From: Mycobacterium dioxanotrophicus
GTDB taxonomy: Bacteria > Actinomycetota > Actinomycetes > Mycobacteriales > Mycobacteriaceae
Direction of reading: 5' to 3'
DNA: 64,000 bases
Assembly: GCF_002157835.1 (NCBI RefSeq)
Contig: NZ_CP020809.1
Span: 2,728,001-2,792,000, forward strand
This document shows positions 19,028 through 27,984 of the stretch, piece by piece. Both the position numbers and the translations under genes were made by a program. How positions within the stretch are numbered: the stretch's first letter is position 1; every line of letters begins with the position of its first letter. The notes beneath the pieces are model-generated. The model had not been told where the DNA came from, ran no database searches, and was given only the letters and a program-made list of their open reading frames with translations.

Positions 19028-19756
19028 ATGAAAGCTGCAGTGTCCCAGCAACGTTCGCTTTTGGAGCTGACCGAGGTGGATGCCGAGCTCGGGCGGCTGG
19101 CCCATCGCGCCAAGAATCTGGCCGAGCAGACCCGGCTCGCGGAGGTACAGGCCGAGCACGGTGTCGCCAACGACCGGCTGGCCGCACTCGGTATCGCGCT
19201 GGAGGACTTGGGCACCCAGGTGGCCAAGTTCGAGACCGAGATCGACTCGGTACGCCAGCGCGAAGATCGCGACCGTGCGCTGCTCGACGGCGGAACGGTT
19301 GCAGCCAAGCAGGTCAACGAGATTCAGCACGAACTGGAGACCCTGCAGCGCCGCCAGGCCAGCCTGGAGGAATCCCTGCTGGAGGTCATGGAACGCCGCG
19401 AGGAGCTGGAGTCGCAGCAGTCCCGTGAGCTGGCCCGCATCGATGAACTGCAGCTCAAGCTCTCGGAGGCACAGCGGGAACGCGACGGCGCCCTGGTGGA
19501 ACTCGATCAGACCCGTGAGGTGTGCCAAACCCGGCGCAAGGCACTGACCGAGGTGATCGACGCAGAACTCGTCGAACTCTATGAGAAGCAGCGGGCTCGC
19601 GGCGGCGCCGGGGCCGGGTTGCTGCAGGGCCGGCGATGTGGGGCCTGCCGAATCGAGATCGACCGGGGCGAGATCGCCCGCATCACCGCGGCGGCCGATG
19701 ACGAGGTGCTGCGCTGCCCGGAATGCGGTGCGATCCTGTTGCGGGTCAAACCGTGA
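19028..19756 (+). CDS. CT398-like coiled-coil zinc-ribbon protein (Rv2229c-like)
   Basis: The first ~190 residues of this 242-residue protein form a long coiled coil (LEELETLQRR-type heptads). The C-terminal zinc ribbon has two Cys pairs, CGACRIEI and CPECGAIL. The family is thought to bind nucleic acid or act as an adaptor, with no established reaction. ATG at 19028 is the start; the frame is open far upstream but only as a shadow of the Nif3 gene. It ends in a GTGA overlap with the RNase H fusion, an arrangement conserved in actinobacteria. Confidence 0.9.
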   Translation: MKAAVSQQRSLLELTEVDAELGRLAHRAKNLAEQTRLAEVQAEHGVANDRLAALGIALEDLGTQVAKFETEIDSVRQREDRDRALLDGGTVAAKQVNEIQHELETLQRRQASLEESLLEVMERREELESQQSRELARIDELQLKLSEAQRERDGALVELDQTREVCQTRRKALTEVIDAELVELYEKQRARGGAGAGLLQGRRCGACRIEIDRGEIARITAAADDEVLRCPECGAILLRVKP

Positions 19757-20820
19757 AGGTGCTCGTCGAGGCCGACGGCGGATCACGGGGCAATCCCGGA
19801 CCGGCAGGCTATGGCGCGGTGGTGTTCAGCGCCGACCATGTGTCGGTGCTCGCCGAGCGTAACGAGTTCATCGGTGTCACCACCAACAACGTCGCGGAGT
19901 ACCGCGGTTTGATCGTGGGACTGGAGGCCGCCGCAGCGGTGGGCGCCGACGAGGTCGCGGTGTCGATGGACTCCAAGTTGGTGGTCGAGCAGATGTCGGG
20001 CCGGTGGCGCGTCAAACATCCGGATCTGGTTGTGCTGCAACAGGAAGCGGCCACGCTGGCAGCGAGGTTCGACCGGGTCGCCTACACCTGGATTCCACGG
20101 GCACAGAACGCACACGCCGACCGACTGGCGAACGAGGCCATGGATGCCGGTACCGGTAAACCGGTTGTGGCCGAGAAGCCCGCGGCCCCGGGCTGGAGCG
20201 GCGCCACGGGAGCGCCGACGCGGATGCTGTTGCTGCGGCACGGGCAGACCGAATTGTCCGTCGAGCGGCGGTATTCCGGCCGGGGTAATCCCGCCCTGAC
20301 CGAGTTCGGCCGCGGACAGGCCGATGCGGCAGCCCGGTATCTCGCCTCGGTCGGCGGGATTTCGGCGGTGGTGGCCTCGCCGCTGCAGCGGGCCTACGAC
20401 ACGGCGACGATCGCCGCCAAGGCACTCGGTCTCGACGTGACTGTCGACGATGACCTGACCGAGACGGATTTCGGTGCCTGGGAGGGACTGACTTTCGCCG
20501 AAGCGGCGCAACGAGATCCGGAAGTGCACCGGCGGTGGCTGCGCGACACCAGTGTCGAGCCGCCCGGCGGGGAGAGTTTCGACGCGGTCGCTGAGCGGAT
20601 CGCCCGGGTCCGCAACAGGATCATCGCCGAACATGGTGAAACCACGGTGCTGGTGGTATCACACGTGACGCCGATCAAGACGCTGCTGCGGCTGGCGCTC
20701 GACGCCGGTGAGGGTATCCTCTACCGGTTGCACCTCGACCTGGCTTCGCTGTCGATCGCCGAGTTCTACGGTGACGGCGCATCGTCGGTGCGATTGGTGA
20801 ACCAGACCGCCTATCTGTAG
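19753..20820 (+). CDS. Bifunctional RNase HI / acid phosphatase (CobC-type)
   Basis: This fusion of 355 residues resembles Rv2228c of M. tuberculosis. The N-terminal RNase HI domain (about residues 1-135) has the acidic catalytic set in VEADGGSRGNPG, EYRGL, MDSKLV and HADRLANE. The C-terminal histidine phosphatase domain begins at LLLRHGQTE (Arg162-His163) and resembles alpha-ribazole phosphatase, the last-but-one step of cobalamin assembly. The linker around residues 136-155 is Ala/Pro-rich. The start is GTG at 19753, overlapping the previous stop. Confidence 0.93.
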   Translation: MKVLVEADGGSRGNPGPAGYGAVVFSADHVSVLAERNEFIGVTTNNVAEYRGLIVGLEAAAAVGADEVAVSMDSKLVVEQMSGRWRVKHPDLVVLQQEAATLAARFDRVAYTWIPRAQNAHADRLANEAMDAGTGKPVVAEKPAAPGWSGATGAPTRMLLLRHGQTELSVERRYSGRGNPALTEFGRGQADAAARYLASVGGISAVVASPLQRAYDTATIAAKALGLDVTVDDDLTETDFGAWEGLTFAEAAQRDPEVHRRWLRDTSVEPPGGESFDAVAERIARVRNRIIAEHGETTVLVVSHVTPIKTLLRLALDAGEGILYRLHLDLASLSIAEFYGDGASSVRLVNQTAYL

Positions 20821-20822
20821 CG

Positions 20823-21401
20823 CTAGGCGTGCAGGTGTAGCTGCTCGCCGTGCGGGCCGAAGATGGTGATGGCCTCGACCGGGCCGTCGACCACGCCGAA
20901 CCAATGCGGTGTCCACGTGGAAAACTCCACTGCCTCACCGGGTTTGACGGTGAAGTCCTGGTCTCCCAGGATGAGCCGCAGGTGCCCGGACAGCACGTAC
21001 ATCCAGTCGCGCCCCTCGTGCACCGGAAACTCGGCGGGTGGCTTGTGGCGCCGGGCGCTGATCCGGATCTTGTAGGCGTGCAGCCCGCCGGCCGGACCGT
21101 GTTTGGTCAGTGGCCAGTAGGTGATGTCGTGGTGGGTGTGCGAGCTGCCTTTGACGCGTGGGTCTTCGGTCTCGGGTGCGCGCAGCAGCTCATCGGTGGT
21201 GACCGACAGCGCGGTCGCCAACCGGGGTAGGTGGTCCAGCGCCAACCGGCGCTTGCCGGATTCCAACCGGCTCAGCGTCGACACGTCGATTTGGGCCCGG
21301 GTGGCGACATCCTCCAGCGTCAGCCCCCGCTCCCGGCGCAGTTCACGCAGCCGGCGCCGGACCAGCGCGTCGACGTCATCCTCGGCAGGATTTGCCTGCA
21401 T
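20823..21401 (-). CDS. XRE-family regulator with C-terminal cupin
   Basis: This 192-residue regulator has an N-terminal helix-turn-helix (about residues 14-70; LTLEDVATRAQIDVSTLSR and LESGKRRL) and a C-terminal cupin barrel (about residues 110-185; HEGRDWMYVLSGHLRL, then FSTWTPHWFG). Such proteins sense a small ligand or metal in the cupin and repress an adjacent operon. Here the adjacent genes are the divergent FAD oxidoreductase and methyltransferase, 46 bp away. It is tail-to-tail with the RNase H fusion, 2 bp apart. Confidence 0.88.
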   Translation of the reverse strand: MQANPAEDDVDALVRRRLRELRRERGLTLEDVATRAQIDVSTLSRLESGKRRLALDHLPRLATALSVTTDELLRAPETEDPRVKGSSHTHHDITYWPLTKHGPAGGLHAYKIRISARRHKPPAEFPVHEGRDWMYVLSGHLRLILGDQDFTVKPGEAVEFSTWTPHWFGVVDGPVEAITIFGPHGEQLHLHA

Positions 21402-21447
21402 GGCAAATCAGCTTGGCAGATCTCTCGGAGTTGGGCAAGCTCTGGGT

Positions 21448-22401
21448 ATGGACGACTCATGGGATTGCGTCATTGTCGGCGGCGGTGCGGCCGGGTTGAG
21501 TGCCGCGCTGGTGCTGGGCCGGGCCCGCAGGCGCACACTGCTGATTGACGCTGGTGCACAAAGCAATTCGGCGGCGCACGGGATCGGGGGACTGCTCGGC
21601 CACGATGGGCGACCGCCCGCCGAGCTCTACGGCATGGGCCGCGCCGAGCTCGCGTCCTACCCCACGGTTCAGGTGCTGGACGGGGACGTCGCGACGGTCC
21701 GCCGCACCGACGGCGTGTTCGACGTGCAGCTCAGCACAGGCCAGATCGAACAGGCACGGCGCGTGCTGCTGGCCACCGGCATGGACTACCAGTTACCGGA
21801 ACTGCCCGGTATGGCTGGGCTGTGGGGCGGCTCGGTGTTCCACTGCCCGTTCTGTCACGGCTGGGAGGTCGCCGATCAGCCGCTGGCAGTGCTGGCCCGT
21901 GGAGAACGCGCGGTCCATCTCGCGCTGCTGTTGCGGAACTGGAGCCCCGACATCGTGGTGTTGACCGGCGGCCCAGCCGAATTCGACGAGGACGAGCTGC
22001 GGAGGTTCGCCGCTGCCGGGGTGCGCATCGATGAGCGGGCCGTGGTCGAATTGGAAAGCAGTGCCGGTGAACTCGCGGCCATCCGATTCTCCGACGGGGA
22101 CGCCTTGCCGCGCCGTGGCCTGCTGGTCGCTTCCACTCTTCGGCAACGGTCGGCGCTCGCCGAGCAACTCGGGGTCGAGACCGGGGCCGGTCCGGTCGCC
22201 GTCGACCCCGTCGTGGTCGACCCGATCGGGCGTACCTCGGTGCCGGGAGTATTCGCCGCCGGGGATATCACCGGTCAGATGCCGCAGGTGGCCGCGGCGA
22301 TCGCGGCAGGCTCAGCGACCGCAGCGGCCGTTGTTCAGAGTTTGTCGGCAGACGACTACGGGCTGCCGTATCCGGAATGGAGACAGCATGTCAACGCTTG
22401 A
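21448..22401 (+). CDS. FAD-dependent oxidoreductase, thioredoxin-reductase-like
   Basis: This 317-residue flavoprotein has the FAD dinucleotide motif GGGAAGL at about residues 11-17 and a C-terminal FAD signature GVFAAGDITG. A CPFC dithiol (Cys133 and Cys136) followed by HGWE is in the position of the redox-active pair of thioredoxin reductases. The partner is unknown; no thioredoxin gene lies nearby. ATG at 21448 follows a short promoter region shared with the XRE-cupin regulator. It overlaps the methyltransferase start by 14 bp. Confidence 0.88.
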   Translation: MDDSWDCVIVGGGAAGLSAALVLGRARRRTLLIDAGAQSNSAAHGIGGLLGHDGRPPAELYGMGRAELASYPTVQVLDGDVATVRRTDGVFDVQLSTGQIEQARRVLLATGMDYQLPELPGMAGLWGGSVFHCPFCHGWEVADQPLAVLARGERAVHLALLLRNWSPDIVVLTGGPAEFDEDELRRFAAAGVRIDERAVVELESSAGELAAIRFSDGDALPRRGLLVASTLRQRSALAEQLGVETGAGPVAVDPVVVDPIGRTSVPGVFAAGDITGQMPQVAAAIAAGSATAAAVVQSLSADDYGLPYPEWRQHVNA

Positions 22402-23014
22402 GACGCAACAGTTCTGGGAAGACCACTACGGAGCCAAAGACCGGATCTGGAGTGGTCGGGTCAACCAGCAGATGGCTGCCATCGTCGCCGACCTACCACC
22501 CGGGCGCGCCCTGGACCTGGGTTGTGGGGAAGGTGGCGACGCGATGTGGCTCGCCGAACGCGGATGGCAGGTGGTGGGCGTGGACATTTCGCCGACCGCA
22601 CTGGAGCGGGCCGCCGCCGACGCCGCAGAACGGGGAGTGGCAGAACGGATTTCGTTCGAACGTCACGACTTGTCCGAAACGTTCCCGGCCGGCCCGTTCG
22701 ACCTCGTGTCGGCGAGCTTCCTGCAGTCCCCGCTGCCATGGGACCGCGCACAGCTGCTGCGCCGTGCGGCCGAAGTGGTCGACCACGGCGGCCTGCTGGT
22801 CATCGTGGACCACGGCGCCGCGCCGCCGTGGGCGCCGGCCCATGTGCACGAATTTCCGTTCCCCAGTGCATCCGAAGTCGTCGATGAGTTGAACCTGCCT
22901 GCCGGCCAGTGGCAGCGGGTGCGGGTGGACGCGGTGGAGCGCGACGCTGTCGGGCCCGACGGCCAGCACGGCACGCTGATCGACAACGTGATCGTGTTGC
23001 GGCGCGTGACCTGA
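22388..23014 (+). CDS. Class I SAM-dependent methyltransferase
   Basis: This 208-residue methyltransferase has the SAM-binding motif I in ALDLGCGEGGDAMWLAERG (about residues 39-57), the acidic end of strand 2 in VVGVDIS and motif IV in PFDLVSASFLQ. The N-terminus (FWEDHYGAKDRIWSGRVN) resembles TehB/thiopurine-type enzymes that methylate small molecules. ATG at 22388 lies within the 3' end of the oxidoreductase gene, so translation is probably coupled. The product may act in detoxification with the oxidoreductase, an inference from context only. Confidence 0.85.
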   Translation: MSTLETQQFWEDHYGAKDRIWSGRVNQQMAAIVADLPPGRALDLGCGEGGDAMWLAERGWQVVGVDISPTALERAAADAAERGVAERISFERHDLSETFPAGPFDLVSASFLQSPLPWDRAQLLRRAAEVVDHGGLLVIVDHGAAPPWAPAHVHEFPFPSASEVVDELNLPAGQWQRVRVDAVERDAVGPDGQHGTLIDNVIVLRRVT

Positions 23015-23050
23015 GTTGGTGTGTCGGGGGGTGCGCGTAGTATCGCTCAT

Positions 23051-24339
23051 ATGTTCGATTTGTCGGGGTTGGCGCAGGTCAGCGAGAACGCTGACGAGGC
23101 TGCACTGCATCGGCGGATCGAGGAACTGGAGCGGGTGAAGTCCGCGGCGGCGGCCGGGCAAGCTCGCTGTGCGGCGTTGCTGGATGCGAAGCGCCGCGCC
23201 GCCGACGCGGCCGCGGGCGTACCGCGCGCCAAACAGGGCCGCGGGGTCGCCTCGGAGGTCGCCCTGGCCCGCCACGATTCCCCCAATTGCGGCAACCGCC
23301 ACCTCGGGTTGGCCAAGGCCCTGGTGCACGAGATGCCGCACACCATGCGCGCGTTGGAGTCCGGGGTGCTCTCCGAATGGCGCGCCACGTTGATCGTGCG
23401 GGAATCGGCCTGCCTATCGGTGGCGGACCGGCGGGTGTTGGACGCCCAGATGTGTGCCGACCTCACCACACTCGACGGGATGGGCGACGCGCGCATCGAG
23501 GCCGAAGCCAAGAAGATTGCCTACCGCCTGGACCCGCAGGCCGTCGTGGACCGGGTCGCCAAGGCCGCCGAGGACCGCACCGTGACCATCCGGCCGGCAC
23601 CGGACAGCATGGCGCGGGTGACGGTGGTGGTGCCGGTGCAGCAGGGCGTCGGGGTGTTTGCGGCGTTGAAACACCGTGCCGACACCACCTTTGATGGCCG
23701 CACCCGCGGTCAGGTGATGGCCGACACGCTCGTCGAGCGGGTCACCGGCCGCCCCGCTGACGTTCCCGAGCCGGTTGCCGTCAATTTGGTCATCTCCGAT
23801 CAGACCCTGCTCGGTGATGACGAGCACCCGCGGTCATCGAGGGCTACGGGCCGATGCCCGCGGCGGTGGCCCGCCACTTGGTGCGGGCCGCGGTGGGCGA
23901 TAAGCGGTCGCGGGCGACGCTGCGGCGGCTGTATCGGCATCCCAAGTCCGGGGCGTTGGTGGCGATGGAGTCGCGGTCGCGCCGGTTTCCCAGGGCGCTT
24001 GCCAAGTTCATCGGGTTGCGTGATCAAACCTGCCGCACGCCGTACTGCGACGCCCCGATCCGGCATCGGGATCATGCCCACCCGCACGCCGCCGGCGGGC
24101 CGACCAGTGCGCTCAACGGCCTCGGTGCCTGTGAGCGGTGCAACTACGTCAAAGAATCACCCGGCTGGGAGGTCCGGACCTACCTCGAAAACGGGGTCCA
24201 CACCGCCGAATTCGTCACCCCCACCGGCGCGCACTACCGCTCGACCGCGCCGCCGCCCCCGGGCCCCGTCGAACTCTACGAAAGCGCGACCGAACTACAG
24301 GTCGCGATCGCACTCGCACGCTGCCCGCAAGCCGCCTAA
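23051..24339 (+). pseudogene. DUF222/HNH endonuclease gene with a frameshift (13E12-type)
   Basis: The N-terminal DUF222 part (from MFDLSGLAQ at 23051) runs in one frame to about 23829. The continuation, including the HNH region (CRTPYC, then HAHPHAAGG and CERCNY), lies in another frame up to 24339. A single missing base near 23826-23830 (CACCCGCGG) explains the switch. The family is the repeated 13E12-type HNH protein of mycobacteria. The downstream half still has good codon bias, so the change is recent or a sequencing error. Without a correction the product would lack the nuclease domain. Confidence 0.85.
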
Positions 24340-24765
24340 TCAGCCCTGATCGGTGCGTTGGGTCAACCGCACGCTGTTTCCCGAAGGATCGCGGAAGCCC
24401 GAGTCGATGCCGTAGGGCATCTGATGCGGTGCCTCGGTGAACTCGACGCCGCGCGCTGTCAGTTCCTCGTAGCTGGCGTGCGCGTCGTCGGTGGTGAGGA
24501 ACACCGTCCCGGCGAAGCCCTTGGCCGTCAGATCCAGCACCTGATTGTGCGTGGCCTCGTCCATCATCGGTTCGCCGGGCACTGCCATCAACACGATGCT
24601 CACGTCGTCCTGCCCGGGAGGGCCGACCGTGAGCCATCGGAAGGGGCCCATCTCTTCGGGGAACGAAACGTCCTCGCGCACTTCCATGCCGACCTGATCG
24701 GTCCAGAATTTCAGCGCGACTTCCTGGTCGTGAACCCACAGGTGCGTGCAAGCGATTTTCATCAT
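24340..24765 (-). CDS. VOC family protein co-transcribed with an AraC regulator
   Basis: This 141-residue VOC protein begins KIACTHLWVHDQEVALKFW and has the second module FAGTVFLTTDDAHASYEEL. It ends in DPSGNSVRLTQ, where many metal-dependent members have a Glu ligand. The retained sequence therefore lacks one typical ligand, and it may bind rather than convert its substrate. ATG at 24765 overlaps the araC stop as ATGA; a second ATG follows at once at 24762. It abuts the HNH gene stop tail-to-tail. Confidence 0.85.
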   Translation of the reverse strand: MMKIACTHLWVHDQEVALKFWTDQVGMEVREDVSFPEEMGPFRWLTVGPPGQDDVSIVLMAVPGEPMMDEATHNQVLDLTAKGFAGTVFLTTDDAHASYEELTARGVEFTEAPHQMPYGIDSGFRDPSGNSVRLTQRTDQG

Positions 24766-25256
24766 GGGCCCGACGCTACGGGCGCCGATCCTCGCCCGTC
24801 TTCTTCCCGTGTGCTCTTTGTCCTCCTCGCGTGCGGGGTGCTGTTTCCGGCCCGCCCCACCGGCAGCCGCCTGGTGTCCCGCGCGAGGATGCAACTAGGC
24901 ACCGGAGCGCGCAGCAGCGCTGGCGGCAGACTGGCCCGGTAAGCGGCAGGCGGCTTGCCGTACACCCGGGCGAAACTGCTGGTGAAAGACCCGACGCTCT
25001 GCAGCCCGACCATGACGCAGATGTCGGCGACCGAGCGATCGGTGTTGCGCAGCAGCGCCGCGGCTCGTTCCAGCCGGCGCGACTGCAGATAGGCCCGTGG
25101 CGATTCGCCGAAAGTGCGGGTGAACATCCGCGAGAAATGCGCGCGAGACAGTCCGGCGGCCGCGGCAAGGTCGTCGACGGTGATCGGATCGGCGTAACGG
25201 GCGTCGGCCAGGTCTTTTGCCCGCTGCAGATAACGGGCCGGTGGTACCCGCGGCAT
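24762..25256 (-). CDS. AraC-family helix-turn-helix regulator
   Basis: This 164-residue protein is mainly an AraC DNA-binding domain: two HTH motifs at about residues 20-45 (ITVDDLAAAAGLSRAHFSR) and 70-95 (RSVADICVMVGLQSVGSF, then FARVYGKPPAAYR). No N-terminal ligand domain is present. The Arg/Pro-rich tail of about 40 residues has no known role. ATG at 25256 (MPRVPPARYL) is preferred. It overlaps the VOC gene by 4 bp, so it may regulate or respond to that VOC protein. Its promoter lies just before rnpB on the opposite strand. Confidence 0.83.
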   Translation of the reverse strand: MPRVPPARYLQRAKDLADARYADPITVDDLAAAAGLSRAHFSRMFTRTFGESPRAYLQSRRLERAAALLRNTDRSVADICVMVGLQSVGSFTSSFARVYGKPPAAYRASLPPALLRAPVPSCILARDTRRLPVGRAGNSTPHARRTKSTREEDGRGSAPVASGP

Positions 25257-25277
25257 GGTTTGAGGGTACGGTGATCT

Positions 25278-25668
25278 GCGCGAACGAGTTGGCCAGGCGG
25301 CCGCGGCACCGACAGGTGTCGAGGAAAGTCCGGACTTCACAGAGCAGGGTGATTGCTAACGGCAATCCGAGGTGACTCGCGGGAAAGTGCCACAGAAAAC
25401 AGACCGCCAGCAATGGTAAGGGTGAAACGGTGTGGTAAGAGCGCACCAGCATCCCGGGTGACCGGGGTGGCTAGGCAAACCCCACCCGAAGCAAGGCCAA
25501 GAAGGCCGCAACCTGGTTGCGGCCGCGCAGGCGTTTGAGGGTTGCTCGCCCGAGCCTGCGGGTAGGCCGCTTGAGGCACCCGGCAACGGTGTGTCCAGAT
25601 GGATGGTCGCCGCCCCACTCTCCGGAGTGGGGAACAGAATCCGGCTTACAAGCCAACTCGTTCGCCCA
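25278..25668 (+). ncRNA. rnpB: RNase P RNA, bacterial type A
   Basis: This is the catalytic RNA that removes the 5' leader from pre-tRNAs. Conserved elements appear in order: GAGGAAAGTCCGGACT near the 5' end, CACAGAAAACAGACC, GGTAAGGGTGAAA and, near the 3' end, GAACAGAATCCGGCTTACA. Helix P1 is formed by the 14-bp inverted repeat at 25280-25293 and 25652-25665. Stem-loops at 25504-25524 and 25613-25632 are internal helices. The exact ends are estimated. The many short frames across it are not genes. Confidence 0.96.
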
Positions 25669-25693
25669 CCGTGCCAGAGGTCTCGCCTCCGGC

Positions 25694-27175
25694 TCAGTGG
25701 CTCTTGTGGACCGCCTTGTCGAGCCGCTTGAGCGCATCGTCGAGCTGGGCGCGCGACTGCTGGGCGATGTCGTCCTCCAGCTTGTACAGCAGCCCGTAGG
25801 TGAAGGTGTCCTCACCGGCGGTGTGCGCGGCCTCGGCCTGCGCACTGAGGTGAGTGCGGCTGACCACGCTGTCCTGGTGATCGCCCAGCAGCGTCTGGAT
25901 CACCTTGGCGCGCTCCGACACCTTGGCGTCTCCGGTGGCCGCCGCCGTATAGCGAAGCCGCTTGGCGCCCTTGCGAATGCGGTGCAGCGCTTCGTCGTGG
26001 TCGTCGTGCTCCGGGTCGGCGGCCTCGGCAGCGGCCTTGGCGGCCTTGCGGACTCGCTTGTAGGCCGAGTTGATGGTCAGCGGGGAACGCTCTTCGCCGG
26101 CCTCCGCGGGCGGCTCGGCGACCACGAGCTGCTCAAGTGCGTCGAGCAGATGAAAGTACCGCTGCGAGCGCATGGCCAACAGCGCGCGCTTCCACCCTGC
26201 GGCATACCGGCGGTTGGCGCCGTCCACCAGCCGCTCCCGCACCGGGCCCCGCACGAGCCCGGCGGGCAGAGCGTCGAGCGCACGTTGGTAACGCTCGGCC
26301 AGCACCTCGGCGTCGCGGGCCACGCCCAGCACCGCGGCGAGCGTGCGCAGTTCATCGAGGATCCAGCCATCGTCGGCAAGGCCGAACGCGTCCTTGGATT
26401 CCTGCAGCAGGCTGCGAATCTTGCGGGTCGTCACCCGCATCTGGTGCACCGAATCGTAGGCGTCGGCACGCACCGCGCGGTCCCACACCAGCAACTGGTC
26501 GACCTGCTCGGCGATGGCCCGGTGGATCGGGTCCGCCGGAGCAGCAGGCGCCTTTGCGGCGTCGCTGGCCGTATCCAAGACCCTGGCCAGCTTCGAGCCG
26601 TGACCCGCCGGCGCCGCTCCCGCGTCGAACAAACGATTGGCCAGCCGGTCCATCAGCTCGGGTGCGGGCTGCGTGAGCAGCTCGAGTTCCCATTCGCGCC
26701 ACTGCTGTTCATCGCCGCCCTCGGCGGCAGCGGTCACCTGGTCGTCGCAGAACTCGGCCAGAGCCGTGCCGTCCTGCCCGTAGAGCACGTCGATATTGCG
26801 CCGATTGGTGATCCGCGCGACGGGCGACAGTGACTTGTCCCGAACGATCGCGAGCACGATGTCGCGTAGTTCCTCGGGGATCGCGTCCTCGGAAAGCCCG
26901 AGCGGAGAATGCACCTCGGTGCGAGCGTCCGGGCCCGCGGGCAGCTTCAGATGCCAACCCGCGTCGGTGCCGCCGGTCCGGCGGCGCAGCGTGATCCGGT
27001 GGGCGGCGAGGTCCCGGTTCGGCGTGTCGAAATACACCGCGTCGAGCAATTGTTCCGGCGCCCGCTCGACCCGCGCGACGGCCGACAACCCAGCGAACGA
27101 CGGCGCGACGGTGGACTCGGTGACCTCGAACTTCCGCTCGACCTCGGTGTGCCGGGTCGGTTTCTTGGGGGCCAT
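25694..27175 (-). CDS. CYTH-CHAD domain protein (Rv2226-like)
   Basis: This 493-residue protein has an N-terminal CYTH domain (about residues 1-205) with the ExExK-type motif EVERKFEV and a basic/acidic tunnel pattern that binds triphosphates. The C-terminal CHAD domain (about residues 215-490) is rich in conserved His and basic residues (VHQMRVTTRKIRS, LHRIRKGAKRLRY) that bind polyphosphate. The role is probably in polyphosphate or triphosphate metabolism. ATG at 27175 (MAPKKPTRHTEVERKF) is chosen; the longer frame to 27979 would run through the divergent TetR gene. It is convergent with rnpB. Confidence 0.92.
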   Translation of the reverse strand: MAPKKPTRHTEVERKFEVTESTVAPSFAGLSAVARVERAPEQLLDAVYFDTPNRDLAAHRITLRRRTGGTDAGWHLKLPAGPDARTEVHSPLGLSEDAIPEELRDIVLAIVRDKSLSPVARITNRRNIDVLYGQDGTALAEFCDDQVTAAAEGGDEQQWREWELELLTQPAPELMDRLANRLFDAGAAPAGHGSKLARVLDTASDAAKAPAAPADPIHRAIAEQVDQLLVWDRAVRADAYDSVHQMRVTTRKIRSLLQESKDAFGLADDGWILDELRTLAAVLGVARDAEVLAERYQRALDALPAGLVRGPVRERLVDGANRRYAAGWKRALLAMRSQRYFHLLDALEQLVVAEPPAEAGEERSPLTINSAYKRVRKAAKAAAEAADPEHDDHDEALHRIRKGAKRLRYTAAATGDAKVSERAKVIQTLLGDHQDSVVSRTHLSAQAEAAHTAGEDTFTYGLLYKLEDDIAQQSRAQLDDALKRLDKAVHKSH

Positions 27176-27292
27176 ATTCACCTTCGCTGTGCAGCGGAAT
27201 CGGATGCCATAAGCCTGCCATATTGCGGCGTTTGCGCCGAAGCGCGCCGCGTTTGCGGGGGACACGACGACCCCCGGTGCCACAATGTGCCG

Positions 27293-27973
27293 ATGAGCAC
27301 CGCGGCGTTGGGCGGCTCCGGACGCGGCCGCCCTCGGCTCGAGCAGCCGCGGCGGCCCGGCCGGACCGCGCGCGAAGAGATCCTCGATGCGGCGGCGGAA
27401 CTGTTCACCAACCACGGCTACGGCAGCACGTCTACCCGCCGGATTGCCGACGCGGTCGGGGTGCGGCAGGCCTCGCTCTACCACCATTTCGCCACCAAGG
27501 ACGACATCCTCGACGCGCTGCTGACCGGCACTGTCGATGAGCCGTTGCAGTTGGCCGCCGATTTGCTGGGGGAGGCGGGACCCGCGGCACCGCGGCTGCA
27601 TGCCCTGGTGGTCGCCGACGCCATGCAGCTGTGCGGCGGACGCTGGAATCTGGGGGCGCTGTACCTGCTGCCCGAGTTGCGGACCGACCGGTTCGAGCCG
27701 TTTCGGCGCCGGCGAGCCGAATTGCGGGAGCTTTACCGCAGGTTGTCGGCCGCGGTGATCGCCGAATGCGACGGCCCGGCCGACGCCGCCGACTTGCCGT
27801 TCCGTCTGGTCGAGTCGGTGATCAACAGCCGTTCCGACGACGGCGTGGCGCCGTCGGGGCAGCCGTGGGTGATCGGCGCCGGAGCGTTGCGGGTGCTCGG
27901 TTTCACGGGCGAGAACGCGGCGCTGGTCGAGTGCACAGCAGCCCGGCTCGGGGTGCAGGCGCCGGCCCGATAG
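27293..27973 (+). CDS. TetR-family transcriptional regulator
   Basis: This 226-residue regulator has an N-terminal HTH (about residues 25-70; AREEILDAAAELF, ASLYHHFATKDDIL) and a variable all-helical ligand domain. A Gly/Arg/Pro-rich stretch precedes the HTH. The start is ATG at 27293. It stops 11 bp before the enoyl-CoA hydratase gene on the same strand, so it may regulate its own unit with that gene, or the divergent CYTH-CHAD gene. The ligand is unknown. Confidence 0.88.
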   Translation: MSTAALGGSGRGRPRLEQPRRPGRTAREEILDAAAELFTNHGYGSTSTRRIADAVGVRQASLYHHFATKDDILDALLTGTVDEPLQLAADLLGEAGPAAPRLHALVVADAMQLCGGRWNLGALYLLPELRTDRFEPFRRRRAELRELYRRLSAAVIAECDGPADAADLPFRLVESVINSRSDDGVAPSGQPWVIGAGALRVLGFTGENAALVECTAARLGVQAPAR

Positions 27974-27984
27974 AGTCACGGTTC

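Noticed and set aside
19000..19030. Repeated GTCGAG motifs around the Nif3-like stop
   Set aside because: The copies are short and irregularly spaced (7 and 14 bp), not comparable with the 25-bp repeats.
25280..25665. 14-bp terminal inverted repeat around ~386 bp, like a MITE
   Set aside because: The interior carries the universal RNase P RNA motifs; the repeat is helix P1 of rnpB.
25694..27979. 761-codon version of the CYTH-CHAD gene
   Set aside because: The extra N-terminal part is antisense to the TetR gene and lacks family features; the true start is at 27175.
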